Assembly (NCBI GenBank): GCA_903911085.1
Contig: CAIWCC010000079.1
Location: 1 to 64,000 of the forward strand
From: an uncultured Bacteroidales bacterium
GTDB taxonomy: Bacteria; Bacteroidota; Bacteroidia; Bacteroidales; Paludibacteraceae
Length of the DNA: 64,000 nucleotides
Direction: 5' to 3'
The notes beneath the pieces are model-generated. The model was given only the letters and a program-made list of their open reading frames with translations. It was not told where the DNA came from and made no database searches. Position numbers and translations under genes: made by a program. Below are positions 34,408-44,700 of this stretch, in pieces (within the stretch, counting starts at the first letter, position 1; each line of letters opens with the position of its first letter).

Positions 34408-36969
34408 ATGAAAAATGAAAAACCAAGTTCAGTTATTATACCTGACAAACTTAGAGGTTTAACGGCAGCTCAGGTGGCTGAAAAATTAGCTTCAGAGGGT
34501 CTCAATATGTTACCTTCGTCTAAGCCCAAGAATTTTTTAACCATTGCCTTAGACGTTATCAAGGAACCTATGTTTATTCTGTTGGTGGCTTGTGGGAGTT
34601 TGTATTTGGTATTGGGTGATTTGAATGAAGGCATTATGCTGCTTTGTTTCGTTTTTGTAATTATGGCAATTGAATTTTTCCAACAAAAGAAAACTGAAAA
34701 AGCACTCGATGCACTCAAAGATATGGCAAGTCCGCGTGCTTTGGTAATTCGCGATGGGGTGGAAGTGCGCATTGCAGGTGTGGAGGTGGTAACTGAGGAT
34801 TTGATTATTTTGCAAGAAGGCGACCGAGTACCGGCTGATGCCACTGTTATTCAATCGATTAATTTACTTGCCGACGAATCATTGCTTACGGGCGAATCTG
34901 TGTCGGTGCGAAAATGCGATTGGGACGAAAAACTTGAAATAACACAACCCGGCGGCGACGATTTGCCCTTTGTATATTCTGGTTCTATGATAGTGCAAGG
35001 CAATGGTATTGCGCGAGTTACAAGCATTGGTGTGAATACAGAAATCGGTAAAATAGGTAAAGCGTTGGGCGATGTAAAAGAAGAACCAACTCGGCTCAAG
35101 AAGGAAATGGGTTCGTTGGTGTTGAAACTTACCATTACAGCCGCAGTTCTTTGCATTTTGGTAATTATTGGTTTCACGCTTACCCGTGGAAATTTGATAA
35201 ATGGATTTTTGGCTGGAATAACGCTTGCAATGGCACTATTGCCCGAAGAATTTCCTGTAATTCTCACCATTTTTATGGCATTGGGAGCCTGGCGAATGTC
35301 CAAAAAGAAAGTGCTTACACGCAATCCAACAGCTATAGAAACTCTTGGCTCGGCCACAGTGCTTTGTACCGACAAAACAGGAACACTGACCCAAAATGTA
35401 ATGAAAGTGGCACAGCTTTATAATGGAAAAGATTTTTCGGAAATTGAAAAAAGTAAATTATTGCACGATGACTTTCACGAAATTATGGAGTTTGGCATTT
35501 TATCAAGTCAAATAAATCCGTTCGACGCTATGGAAAAAGCCATTACTGAAATGGGTAAATCGCAACTCAAAGGTACTGAGCATATTCACCGAAATTGGGA
35601 AATGATAAAGGAATATCCGCTATCGAAAGAATTACTGGCAATGTCGCGGGTATTTTCCGAAAAAATAACGCAGGAAAAAATAATTGCAACCAAAGGTGCG
35701 CCTGAAGCTATATTTGACTTGTGTCATTTGGAGACGGAAGAAAAAAAACGATTGTCTACCGCAGTTGAAGAGCTGGCTTATAAAGGGTTGCGTGTGCTTG
35801 GTGTGGCAAAAGCGAAAATAAATAGTAATGATTTACCTGATATTCAGCACGATTTCAAATTTGATTTTATTGGTCTGATTGGTCTTTCTGATCCTATCCG
35901 CAGCAATGTGAAACAAGCTGTGAGTGAATGCTATAAGGCTGGAATACGTGTAATTATGATTACTGGCGATTATCCCGTTACTGCGCAACATATTGCACTG
36001 GAAATTGGACTCGAAAATCCCAATAAATGTATTACTGGTGCTGAGTTAAAATCAATTTCGGAAGTAGAATTATGCCAGAGAATTAAAGAAGTTAACGTCT
36101 TTGCCAGAGTTGTACCCGAACAAAAACTGAAAATTGTAGAAGCGCTCAAGCGCAATGGTGAAATAGTTGCGATGACTGGCGATGGTGTAAATGATGCACC
36201 AGCATTGAAATCGGCCGACATTGGCATTGCCATGGGACAAAAAGGAACCGATGTGGCTCGTGAGGCTTCATCGTTGGTATTGATGGACGATAATTTTTCG
36301 TCAATAGTGGCTGCCATCCGCATGGGGCGACGAATTTTCGATAATCTTCAAAAAGCGTTTGGTTATACTTTTGCCATTCACGTGCCAATAGCTGGATTGT
36401 CACTTATTCCAATATTGATGGCTCACCTTCCACTTATTTTATGGCCTGTGCACATAGTGTTTATGGAGTTAATTATCGACCCTGCATGTTCCATTATTTT
36501 CGAAGCCGAAAAAGAAGAGCCAAACGTTATGAGTCGTCCGCCCAAAAAGTTGAATGAGCCATTTTTTGGTGCACGAAAAATAATGTTTAGTTGTTTGCAA
36601 GGTGCAGGTATTCTTGTAGTTACCTTATTGATATATTTCGGTGGTTTGCATTTTTCATTCAATGCTAGTCAAGTGCGAACCATGGCATTTACCACGGTTA
36701 TTATAGCCAATATTGCAATTATTCTCACCAATAGGTCGTGGTCGGATAATATATTTCAAATTATTGCCACGCCCAATAAAGCTGTTTTGTGGGTAGTAGG
36801 TGGCGCAATATTTTTTCTGACATTGATACTTAATGTGCCATTTTTTTTGGAATTATTTCAATTTGAGAGAATTAGCATGATGAATATTATTATTTGTATC
36901 GTTGCAGGAGTATCTACAATTATCTGGTTTGAGGTTTATAAGCTATTAAAATCAAAAGAATATCGTTAA
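34408..36969 (+). CDS. P2-type cation-transporting ATPase
   Basis: An 853-residue P-type ATPase with all core motifs: TGES (161-164, actuator), DKTGT (D322, phosphorylated Asp), the nucleotide-binding KGAPE region, and GDGVND (591-596). The N-terminal Cation_ATPase_N region and six C-terminal-side spans fit the P2 (Ca2+-type) group. In M4 the usual PEGLP reads PEEFP (279-283), a variant seen in many bacterial members, so Ca2+ cannot be assumed. It may pump Ca2+, Mn2+ or another divalent or monovalent cation. Complete; co-directional with YihY and hemerythrin genes. Confidence 0.93.
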   Translation: MKNEKPSSVIIPDKLRGLTAAQVAEKLASEGLNMLPSSKPKNFLTIALDVIKEPMFILLVACGSLYLVLGDLNEGIMLLCFVFVIMAIEFFQQKKTEKALDALKDMASPRALVIRDGVEVRIAGVEVVTEDLIILQEGDRVPADATVIQSINLLADESLLTGESVSVRKCDWDEKLEITQPGGDDLPFVYSGSMIVQGNGIARVTSIGVNTEIGKIGKALGDVKEEPTRLKKEMGSLVLKLTITAAVLCILVIIGFTLTRGNLINGFLAGITLAMALLPEEFPVILTIFMALGAWRMSKKKVLTRNPTAIETLGSATVLCTDKTGTLTQNVMKVAQLYNGKDFSEIEKSKLLHDDFHEIMEFGILSSQINPFDAMEKAITEMGKSQLKGTEHIHRNWEMIKEYPLSKELLAMSRVFSEKITQEKIIATKGAPEAIFDLCHLETEEKKRLSTAVEELAYKGLRVLGVAKAKINSNDLPDIQHDFKFDFIGLIGLSDPIRSNVKQAVSECYKAGIRVIMITGDYPVTAQHIALEIGLENPNKCITGAELKSISEVELCQRIKEVNVFARVVPEQKLKIVEALKRNGEIVAMTGDGVNDAPALKSADIGIAMGQKGTDVAREASSLVLMDDNFSSIVAAIRMGRRIFDNLQKAFGYTFAIHVPIAGLSLIPILMAHLPLILWPVHIVFMELIIDPACSIIFEAEKEEPNVMSRPPKKLNEPFFGARKIMFSCLQGAGILVVTLLIYFGGLHFSFNASQVRTMAFTTVIIANIAIILTNRSWSDNIFQIIATPNKAVLWVVGGAIFFLTLILNVPFFLELFQFERISMMNIIICIVAGVSTIIWFEVYKLLKSKEYR

Positions 36970-37008
36970 TAACATAAGAAAATTAATTAATTTTAAAATA
37001 CTAAAAAA

Positions 37009-37557
37009 ATGACACCAACAGAAGATTTAATGTATGAGCATAAAGCCATTAGGCTAATAATCAATGTAATGAATAATATTGCTGACAATATTAAAAATAA
37101 AAAAGTTTTTTATACCAGCGATGTGGAGAAAATTGTAGATTTTCTATCCGTTTATGTTGAAAAATGCCACCGAACCAAGGAAGAAACTGTTTTTTACCCA
37201 GCACTTTTATTAAGTAAAAAACCTTTTAAAAATATTGGTCTGATAATTAACGATCATTCGATTGGAAAAGGATATTTGGACGAGATATTATGTTGTGTAG
37301 AAAATTGTAAAATTGGAAGCACTTTTTCTGGCGAAAGAATAGCTGACTGTATGTTAAATTATGTCCAGTTAATTGATAGTCATATACAAAGAGAAGAAGA
37401 TGAATTTTTTCCATTGGCAAATAAAGCATTAAGCGCGGAGGCAATGATTGAGATGTCGAAGCAATTTAAAACAATTAATGACGAATTTGTGGGTCTTGAT
37501 ATTCATCAAAAATATGCTGAGATGTTGACGACTTTGGAGTCAAAGTACTTGAATTAA
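37009..37557 (+). CDS. Hemerythrin domain-containing protein
   Basis: A 182-residue hemerythrin-like protein. The di-iron ligand pattern is visible: H11 in MYEHKAIR, CHRTKEETVFYPAL (His, Glu and following residues), NDHSIGKGYLDEI, and HIQREEDEFFPLA. Such domains bind O2 or NO and often act in oxygen sensing or nitrosative stress. Its place between a P-type ATPase, CheB and OYE supports a stress role (inference). Cytoplasmic, no signal peptide. Confidence 0.9.
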   Translation: MTPTEDLMYEHKAIRLIINVMNNIADNIKNKKVFYTSDVEKIVDFLSVYVEKCHRTKEETVFYPALLLSKKPFKNIGLIINDHSIGKGYLDEILCCVENCKIGSTFSGERIADCMLNYVQLIDSHIQREEDEFFPLANKALSAEAMIEMSKQFKTINDEFVGLDIHQKYAEMLTTLESKYLN

Positions 37558-37581
37558 ACGCAATTTTAAACCATTAATATT

Positions 37582-38169
37582 ATGAAATCAAAATCGAATA
37601 CCAACAGTTTTCCTGTTGTTTGTGTGGGTGGTTCTGCTGGCGGATTGGATGCATATATCCGCTTTTTAAAACATTTACCAGCCAATATTGGTGCAGCTAT
37701 CGTTATTGTCAATCATTTACGAACGGTTGCTACTTCACTTCATCAGATTTTGCCCAACTATACCAAAATGCCGGTTGAACTCATTTCCGAAAAACTTGAC
37801 ATAGAACCAAACCATGTTTATATTATTCCTTCAAAGCGCGATTTACATGTATTAAATGGCGAATTTCGATTAAAGCCAATTTCAAAACCTTGGGGTTGGC
37901 CTGACGTTATTACTGTTTTTATGAACTCTTTGGCTAACAATTGGGATGGTAAACTTATTGCTGTCATTGTTTCGGGATACGATGGAGATGGAGCCGATGC
38001 ATTAAAAAGCATAAAGGATGTTGGTGGTATTACCATTGCACAAAAACCGGATACGGCCAAACAACCCGATATGCCCGAATCTGCTATTGCAAGCGGTTAT
38101 GTCGATTTTGTACTTTCTTCCGAAGACATTGCAAAGAAAATTACATTAATTATTGATAATCAATTATAA
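37582..38169 (+). CDS. Stand-alone CheB-type methylesterase domain protein
   Basis: A 195-residue protein containing only the CheB methylesterase catalytic domain. The catalytic triad is visible: S18 in GGSAGG, H45 in NHL, D137 in SGYDGDGAD. It lacks the receiver domain of chemotaxis CheB. No cheR, receptor or flagellar gene is nearby. Such free CheB domains are frequent in Bacteroidota stress loci and may act on non-chemotaxis proteins. It starts 25 bases after the hemerythrin gene, so they are probably co-transcribed. Confidence 0.92.
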   Translation: MKSKSNTNSFPVVCVGGSAGGLDAYIRFLKHLPANIGAAIVIVNHLRTVATSLHQILPNYTKMPVELISEKLDIEPNHVYIIPSKRDLHVLNGEFRLKPISKPWGWPDVITVFMNSLANNWDGKLIAVIVSGYDGDGADALKSIKDVGGITIAQKPDTAKQPDMPESAIASGYVDFVLSSEDIAKKITLIIDNQL

Positions 38170-38332
38170 AGTTGCAATTACTTCCAAAAAATACTATTTC
38201 CAACCTCTTTTTCATAAGTTATTGAAGGCTCGCAGGTTGTACTAATAATCATTAAAAAATAAGACCTTTTATTAGCTGTGATTGTTGTAATAAGCAAATA
38301 AAAATAAATCAAACATTTTAAAATAATGATAC

Positions 38333-39424
38333 ATGTTAAATTATAAATTATTTACACCTACAAAGTTAGGACATTTTAAATTGAAAAATCGAGTTGTTAT
38401 GGCGCCTATGACTCGCTGTCGTGCCATCGGAAATTTACCAAATGATTTGATGGCTACATATTATGAGCAGCGCGCAAGTGCAGGATTAATTATTACAGAA
38501 GGCACATCGTCATCACCCAATGGTTTAGGATATGCCCGTATGCCAGGTTGTTTTAGCAAAGAGCAAGTTGCAGGTTGGAAAAAAGTAACATCTGCTGTTC
38601 ACCGAAAAGGTGGAAAAATATTTATGCAATTAATGCATACCGGACGGATAAGTCATGCGCTCAATATGCCCGAAGGAGCTCAAATAATTGCGCCATCGGC
38701 AGTGAAAGCAACTGGTCAAATGTGGACAGATGCACAACAAATGCAAGATTTTCCAATTCCAAAGGCAATGAATGACGAAGATTTGGTGCTTACACTCACT
38801 GAATATGCGGCTGCTGCCAAACATGCTATTGATGCTGGTTTCGATGGTGTGGAACTCCATGCTGCCAATGGTTATTTGCTCGAACAATTTTTATCGCCTA
38901 TTAGCAATGTGCGTACCGATAAATATGGTAGCACTGTCGAAAATAGATGTCGATTTGTGCTTGAAGTAGTTAGCGCAGTGGTCAATACCATTGGAAAAGA
39001 AAAAACTGGTGTGCGGTTGTCGCCTTATGGAGTAGCAAGTAGTATGCCTCATTATCCCGAAATTGACGAAACTTATACATATCTGGCCGAGGAACTTAAT
39101 AAACTGGGCATAGTTTATTTGCACATTGTCGATCATTCGGCTATGGGAGCACCTCAAGTGCCATCTGAAATTAAAATAATTATTCGTAACCGATTTAAAA
39201 ACACGCTGATTCTTTCGGGTGGCTACAACAGTGAAAGTGCCGAAGCCGAAATTCAAAATTCGCAGGCTAATTTAATTGCTTTTGGTCGACCGTTTATTAA
39301 CAATCCCGACTTGGTTATGCGCATGATTAATCAATGGCCAATTTCAACCGATATGAAAACTGACCTTTTTTATGCTGCCAACGAAGTGGGTTACACCGAT
39401 TATCCTGTTTATGAAAGTATTTAG
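38333..39424 (+). CDS. Alkene reductase of the Old Yellow Enzyme family
   Basis: A 363-residue FMN-dependent TIM-barrel ene-reductase. It begins LFTPTKLGHFKLKNRVVMAPMTRCRA, has the active-site region GFDGVELHAANGYLLEQFLSP (about 165-185), and ends with the FMN-phosphate-binding IAFGRPFINNPDL. By family it reduces activated C=C bonds such as enones, maleimides or nitro compounds with NAD(P)H. It is 160 bases after the CheB gene and ends in a strong terminator. The physiological substrate is unknown. The start ATG at 38333 follows directly on an A/T-rich leader. Confidence 0.93.
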   Translation: MLNYKLFTPTKLGHFKLKNRVVMAPMTRCRAIGNLPNDLMATYYEQRASAGLIITEGTSSSPNGLGYARMPGCFSKEQVAGWKKVTSAVHRKGGKIFMQLMHTGRISHALNMPEGAQIIAPSAVKATGQMWTDAQQMQDFPIPKAMNDEDLVLTLTEYAAAAKHAIDAGFDGVELHAANGYLLEQFLSPISNVRTDKYGSTVENRCRFVLEVVSAVVNTIGKEKTGVRLSPYGVASSMPHYPEIDETYTYLAEELNKLGIVYLHIVDHSAMGAPQVPSEIKIIIRNRFKNTLILSGGYNSESAEAEIQNSQANLIAFGRPFINNPDLVMRMINQWPISTDMKTDLFYAANEVGYTDYPVYESI

Positions 39425-39450
39425 ATAAGAAGAAGTCAATATTAAATAGG

Positions 39451-39485
39451 AAACCCTTGCAAATCAAAATATTGCAAGGGTTTTT
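39451..39485 (+). terminator. Rho-independent terminator
   Basis: A 12-base perfect stem (39451-39462 with 39472-39483) ending in a T-run. It ends the stress-block transcripts after the OYE gene. Confidence 0.92.
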
Positions 39486-39541
39486 CTGTGTTTTAAAGTG
39501 CCACACACAAATTTATTATTTATGAACTTATGAACTCAAAA

Positions 39542-39606
39542 TGTGAATTGTGTAATTGTTTCGATAAATTCTGTAACAGCATTGGCTTTTAATTTCCTCA
39601 CCTTTG
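39542..39606 (+). promoter_or_regulatory. Two-box stress promoter (member 3)
   Basis: Box 1 TGTGAATTGTGTAATTG at 39542 (TGTAA 39551). Box 2 TGTAA at 39572. CACCTTTG with TTTG at 39603. Spacings are 21 and 31. The leader (CACCTTTGCAnAGTG and following) is shared with members 1, 6 and 9. Confidence 0.8.
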
Positions 39607-39643
39607 CACAGTGATAATTTAATCACAATAAAAACATATTGAA

Positions 39644-40060
39644 ATGAAAAAAATTAAGAATTTAATGATTCTTGCCATTTTTGCAGGATTTTCATTGGTA
39701 GGTACACAAAGTTGTAGCCAATACCCCGACAATGAGGGAATTACATTAGTATCGCGAATCGAACGTGTCACAAATACCTGGAAAGTAGACAATTACAAAG
39801 TAAATGATGTTGATTTTACTTCATTGTTAACTGCTTATACCGAAACGTACACTAGAGAAGGTGATTTTTCGTTCCAATGGGCAATTCTAGGCGGAACTGG
39901 AACTTGGTCATTTCAAAATAATTATGCCGAAATCAAAATCAATGGCGTAGACAATTTATCATCAAGAACCTTGTACATTCTGAAACTTGAAGAAAAATCG
40001 TTTTGGTATTACTACATGGATGGCAATGACAAAAAAGAATTTCACATGATTCAGAACTAA
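39644..40060 (+). CDS. Small lipoprotein, lipocalin-like
   Basis: A 138-residue exported protein. The signal ends at GTQSC (Cys24), a plausible lipobox. The mature part alternates short beta strands (NTWKVDNYKVNDVDFTSLL, FSFQWAILGGTGTWSFQNNYAEIKI, YILKLEEKSFWYYYMDG), resembling lipocalin-like proteins of Bacteroidota with a WKVxxY opening. Function unknown. It has its own two-box stress promoter. Confidence 0.78.
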   Translation: MKKIKNLMILAIFAGFSLVGTQSCSQYPDNEGITLVSRIERVTNTWKVDNYKVNDVDFTSLLTAYTETYTREGDFSFQWAILGGTGTWSFQNNYAEIKINGVDNLSSRTLYILKLEEKSFWYYYMDGNDKKEFHMIQN

Positions 40061-40342
40061 TTTGCATTAACAAAATTGGTTGTTTTTTTATTGTACTTAA
40101 TAACAAAACAAATCACATTAGACACAATGGCGAGTATTTGAAATTATGATTTAACTATCGAAATTATAAAAATACCATTCGAGGATTCATGTTTTTCGGA
40201 ACAAATATTTTTCTATTGTGACTAATGTGGTTCAATTTATTTGTTATAAAAATGTATTAATGAAATAAGTAATAATGAAAATAATTATTTAACTGTCACT
40301 GTTTTAAATTTGCAAAGTGTTCTTTAAAAACCCCTCATTATT

Positions 40343-41221
40343 ATGACTTTTGTAGACTATTACAAAATTTTAGGATTAGAAAAAACTGCTACCCCGAAAG
40401 ACATAAAAAATGCCTACAGAAAGTTAGCACGAAAATTTCATCCCGATTTGAATCCAAATAATGCTGACGCAAAAGCCAATTTTCAAAAAATAAACGAGGC
40501 AAATGAAGTATTGAGCGATACTGCAAAACGCAAAAAATACGACCAATACGGGGAGAACTGGTTACATGCCGATGAGTATGAAAAGCAAAAGCAACAGCAA
40601 GGACAATCAACTAGTTCACGAAATTTTAGTGGACAATCGGGTGGCGATTTTTCCGATTTTTTTGAATCAATGTTTGGCGGACAGGGCGGAGGTAGAGCTA
40701 GACAACCCAAATTCAGAGGCGAAGATTACAGCTCAGAAATTCATTTAGAACTTTTGGACGCGTACAAAACCCACAAACGAACTTTAAATGTCAACGGACA
40801 GAGTATACGAATAACCATACCGGCTGGCATTGAAAACGGACAAATTATTAAAATTTCGGGACACGGAGGTGCAGGTTCAAATGGCGGTCCAAACGGTGAT
40901 CTTTATATCACATTTTCTGTAGCCAATCATTCAAGAATTAAACGTCTGGGCAATAACTTGTTCACAACTATTGACTTGGATATTTATACTGCCATATTGG
41001 GTGGTGAAATTACCATTGATACGCTCGATGGAAAAGTAAAGTTGAAAGTGAAGCCAGAGACGCAAAACGGAACAAAAGTTAATTTAAAAGGCAAAGGATT
41101 TCCAGTCTACAAAAACGAAGGGATATTTGGCGATTTACAAGTGACGTATTCTATAAAAACACCTACAAATCTGACTGATAAACAAAAGGAGCTGTTTGAA
41201 GAATTAAGAGATAGTCAGTAG
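40343..41221 (+). CDS. cbpA: CbpA-type DnaJ co-chaperone
   Basis: A 292-residue J-domain protein. The J domain (about 1-72) has the HPD motif in KFHPDLNPNN. A Gly/Phe-rich linker follows (about 90-115, SGGDFSDFFESMFGG), then the C-terminal substrate-binding domains (about 128-285). It lacks the zinc-finger region of DnaJ, as expected for CbpA. It should work with DnaK. A TAAATTTG -7 candidate is at 40305-40312, but no two-box element is present. The downstream gene is CbpM, its known modulator, which supports the assignment. Confidence 0.92.
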   Translation: MTFVDYYKILGLEKTATPKDIKNAYRKLARKFHPDLNPNNADAKANFQKINEANEVLSDTAKRKKYDQYGENWLHADEYEKQKQQQGQSTSSRNFSGQSGGDFSDFFESMFGGQGGGRARQPKFRGEDYSSEIHLELLDAYKTHKRTLNVNGQSIRITIPAGIENGQIIKISGHGGAGSNGGPNGDLYITFSVANHSRIKRLGNNLFTTIDLDIYTAILGGEITIDTLDGKVKLKVKPETQNGTKVNLKGKGFPVYKNEGIFGDLQVTYSIKTPTNLTDKQKELFEELRDSQ

Positions 41222-41277
41222 TTTTTTAGTTAGTAGTTTTAAGTCAATAGAAATTAGAACGATAAAGAAATAAAACC

Positions 41278-41568
41278 ATGCAAACAAAGCATTTAATAGC
41301 AATTGACAATTTTTGTGAAAATCACAATGTCGATATATCATTTATCAGTTCATTGCAGCAAATTGGGTTGATAGATATTACAATTATTGAAAACTCAGAA
41401 TTTATTACAACCGATCAACTGTTGGAACTTGAGAAATTTGTTCGTTTTTATTACGAATTAGATATTAATCTGGAAGGAATTGAAACGGTTTCACATCTTT
41501 TACACGAAATAACTAATTTACAACATGAAATGGGAATGCTCTCAAACAAACTTCGACTTTATGAGTAA
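41278..41568 (+). CDS. cbpM: Chaperone modulator CbpM
   Basis: A 96-residue MerR-like small protein of the CbpM family, which in E. coli binds the J domain of CbpA and inhibits it. The layout fits: N-terminal helix-turn-helix-like part (AIDNFCENHNVDISFISSLQQIGLI) followed by a helical tail (LEKFVRFYYELDINLEGIETVSHLLHEI). It begins 56 bases after the cbpA stop, the standard gene order. Confidence 0.88.
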   Translation: MQTKHLIAIDNFCENHNVDISFISSLQQIGLIDITIIENSEFITTDQLLELEKFVRFYYELDINLEGIETVSHLLHEITNLQHEMGMLSNKLRLYE

Positions 41569-41733
41569 GAATAAAAAATATTAAAACCGTTTTTCAAGAT
41601 GAGATTGTAACTTACCAGTATAGAAAATATAGGGCTAAAAAAATTAACTAATAGAAAAAGAAATAAGCCATAAAAAGTCATTTGTGTTCATAATTCTTTG
41701 TTAGTTAGAAGTATCATAAAAATAAATAGGTAG

Positions 41734-44700
41734 ATGAATAAAGCACTTTCCATTTTAAAAAGAACTCTGAAAACTATTTTATGGGTGATTGTGGTTTTTG
41801 TGTTTTTATTTCTATCTGTAGCTGGAATTATTCAAATTCCAGCTATACAAGCTAAGATTGTATTAGCAGCCACCAACTTTGTAAGCAGTAAAACTCATAC
41901 ACGTGTTGAGATTAAAAAAGTCAGCATATCATTTCCCAAATCACTTGTTATCGAAGGTTTGTTTTTGGATGACTTGAGTAAAGATACGTTGATTTATGCA
42001 GGCAAAGCAAAAGTTAATGTTGTTTTTAAAGACCTGTTGTTTAATAAAATATGTATTAATAATATTGAGTTGGAAGACTTGAAGCTCAACGTACACAACA
42101 CAAAAAATGATTCCCTTTTCAATTATAATTTTCTGCTAATAGCTTTTGCTGATACCACAAATATTGATTCCATTCAATCAAAAACTCCTTCCGCGTGGAC
42201 TTTTACTCTCGACCAAATATCACTGAAAAATATCCAGTTACGTTACAATGATGAATTTGGTGGCATGAATTTGAATGCTTCGCTCGAAAAACTGGAAATG
42301 AAGCTAAATGAAATCAATTTCCAAAAGTCCATTTATGCCATTGACGATTTACTGGTAGAAAATTTAAAAGCTAATTTGCTGATAATAAAATCGTCACAAA
42401 CCATTGATGTGAATTCAAGAAGTGTTTTACCAACAATTTTGGCTAATACTATCCAAATTAATAATTCAAGTGTCAATTTTATTGATTCCATAAACAATCA
42501 GTCGGTGAGGACAGCAATTCAACGGTTTGAATTAAAAAAAGGAACTGTAAATCTGCAAAAAGAAATTGTAAACGCCGACAAAATTTATTTGTCGGAAAGT
42601 GAAATTCTATACAAATCAACTGTATCTACATCAAAAAATCTCCCCGATTCTACGATAGAAATTCCAGTAAAATTTAAAAATGAATGGAAAGTAACGGTTA
42701 AAGAAATAGATTTTAACAATAACTCAATGTCTTTTTTTGTAATTGGTACGCCAGTTTTTAAAAATACATTTGATTATAATCATATGTATTTTAGTCAGTT
42801 AAATCTTAAGGCAACCGAATTGTATTATTGCTCAGACTCAACAAAAGTTTCGGTTGACGAATTCAACGCAATAGATTGTAATAACTTTGCCATTACACGG
42901 TTCGAAACCATTTTCAAAATGGACAATCATTCCATCACGGTTCAAAATGTAAAATTCAACTCCACGAATTCGAATTTGGTAGGCGATGCGAGTATTCAGT
43001 TTAAATCATTGAATTTGTTGACGGAATCATTACCAAATATGATTTTAAATGTAAATATTAAAAAATCTGGTTTTTCCAATTCGGATATTCTTTATTTTGC
43101 TCCATCATTAAGCAAAATTAATTTTTTTAAAAACAAAAAGAATATCACTAACATTTCAGGTGTTATTTTCGGCCAGTTAAATAATTTGAAGGGAAAGAAT
43201 GTTGTAATAACTACTGCCAATAAAACCTTGTTGGAGAGCGATTTTAGTATTGTTGGATTGCCGAATGCCGAAACTGTTTATTTTGTTTTTCCAAATATGA
43301 AACTCGTTTCAGGGAAAAAAGATTTACAAATGATAGCTGGTTCTGACATACCAAAAAGTCTGAAATTTCCCGAAGATATTGAGCTTTTGATACATTTTAA
43401 AGGAAAGCTCAACTCTTTTGAAACTGCTTTAGAAATGAACAGTACGTTCGGAGCAGCCAAACTAGTAGCAACATTAGATTCGATGGAAAATTTTAGTGCC
43501 AATATAACTACAAGTGATTTCGATTTGGGTGGTTTGCTTGAAAATAAAGCATTTGGCGCCACCACATTAGCAGCCAATATAATTGGACATGGATTGGACC
43601 CTAAGATAATGAAAGCCCAAATAAAAGCAAATGTTTCAGAAATTTATCTCAGCAACTATAACTATCACAATCTCACCATTGACGGAACTGCCAGTGGCAA
43701 AGAATTCAACGGTAAAGTAAACCTAAATGACAAAAATGCAGTGTTGGACTTTGATGGATTAGTGAATATGACTCCTAATCAGGAACGCTATAAATTCCAG
43801 TTGAATGTACAAGGTGTCAATCTTCAAAATCTCAATTTTACCAAAAATGATATTCGACTGGCAATGAATGCAAATGCCGATTTAAAAGGAGGTACGGTCG
43901 ACAAAATTAATGGATTTGGAGCAATATACAACCTGACACTTTCACACAATAATAAGAAATACGTGCTCGATTCGGTCATGACTGCTTCAGTAAATCAGCC
44001 GAATAGAAGCGAAATGAGTTTAAATAGTGCTTTGATAGGGTTAAAATACAATGGCACACTTTCGCCTTCATTACTACCCAAAACACTTACTCGATTTGTA
44101 AATAAATTTTTTCCTTTTTCGGACAAAAAAATAGTTAAACAGAATAATGATAGCATTGGTTTTAATTTTGAAATACAGCTTCACAATCATCCCGTTTTAT
44201 CGGAAGTTCTGTTGCCTGAACTTAAGGAATTTGAACCTGGAATAATTTCTGGAAGCTTTGATAGTTGGAAAAATGAATTGAAAATGAATGCTTTAATGAA
44301 ACGAATTGTGTATGGTTCAACCGAGATTGATAATTTGGCACTGGATGTACTTTCCGATTCTACGGCTATAAATTATAAACTATCAAGTTCGTCAATTTCG
44401 AATTCGCAAGTCAATTTTGCGAATTTTCTTTTTCATGGAAAACTGGCAGATAATAAAATTTCAGCCAATTTATCGTCAGTAGATGGATTGAACAAAAAAC
44501 TTGCAATTAGTACTGAAACAACAAAAAAAAATGGAAATTACAAACTGGTTATCAATCCGAATAATTTCTTTTTGATGAATAACCGTTGGAAAATTGCCGA
44601 CGATAATTATATAGAATTTGGGAAACCTGGTTTTCTTATTCATCATTTATTTCTGAATAATGCTCAGAGTCAAATGAATATAGCTTCGGTTCATGACAAG

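Noticed and set aside
38277-38332. TGTGATTGTTGTAATAAG before the OYE gene as a further two-box member
   Set aside because: Only box 1 is similar. The second box and TTTG are missing at the right distances.
40305-40312. Two-box promoter before cbpA
   Set aside because: A TAAATTTG -7 element is present, but no TGTAA boxes occur at the 31- and 52-base positions.
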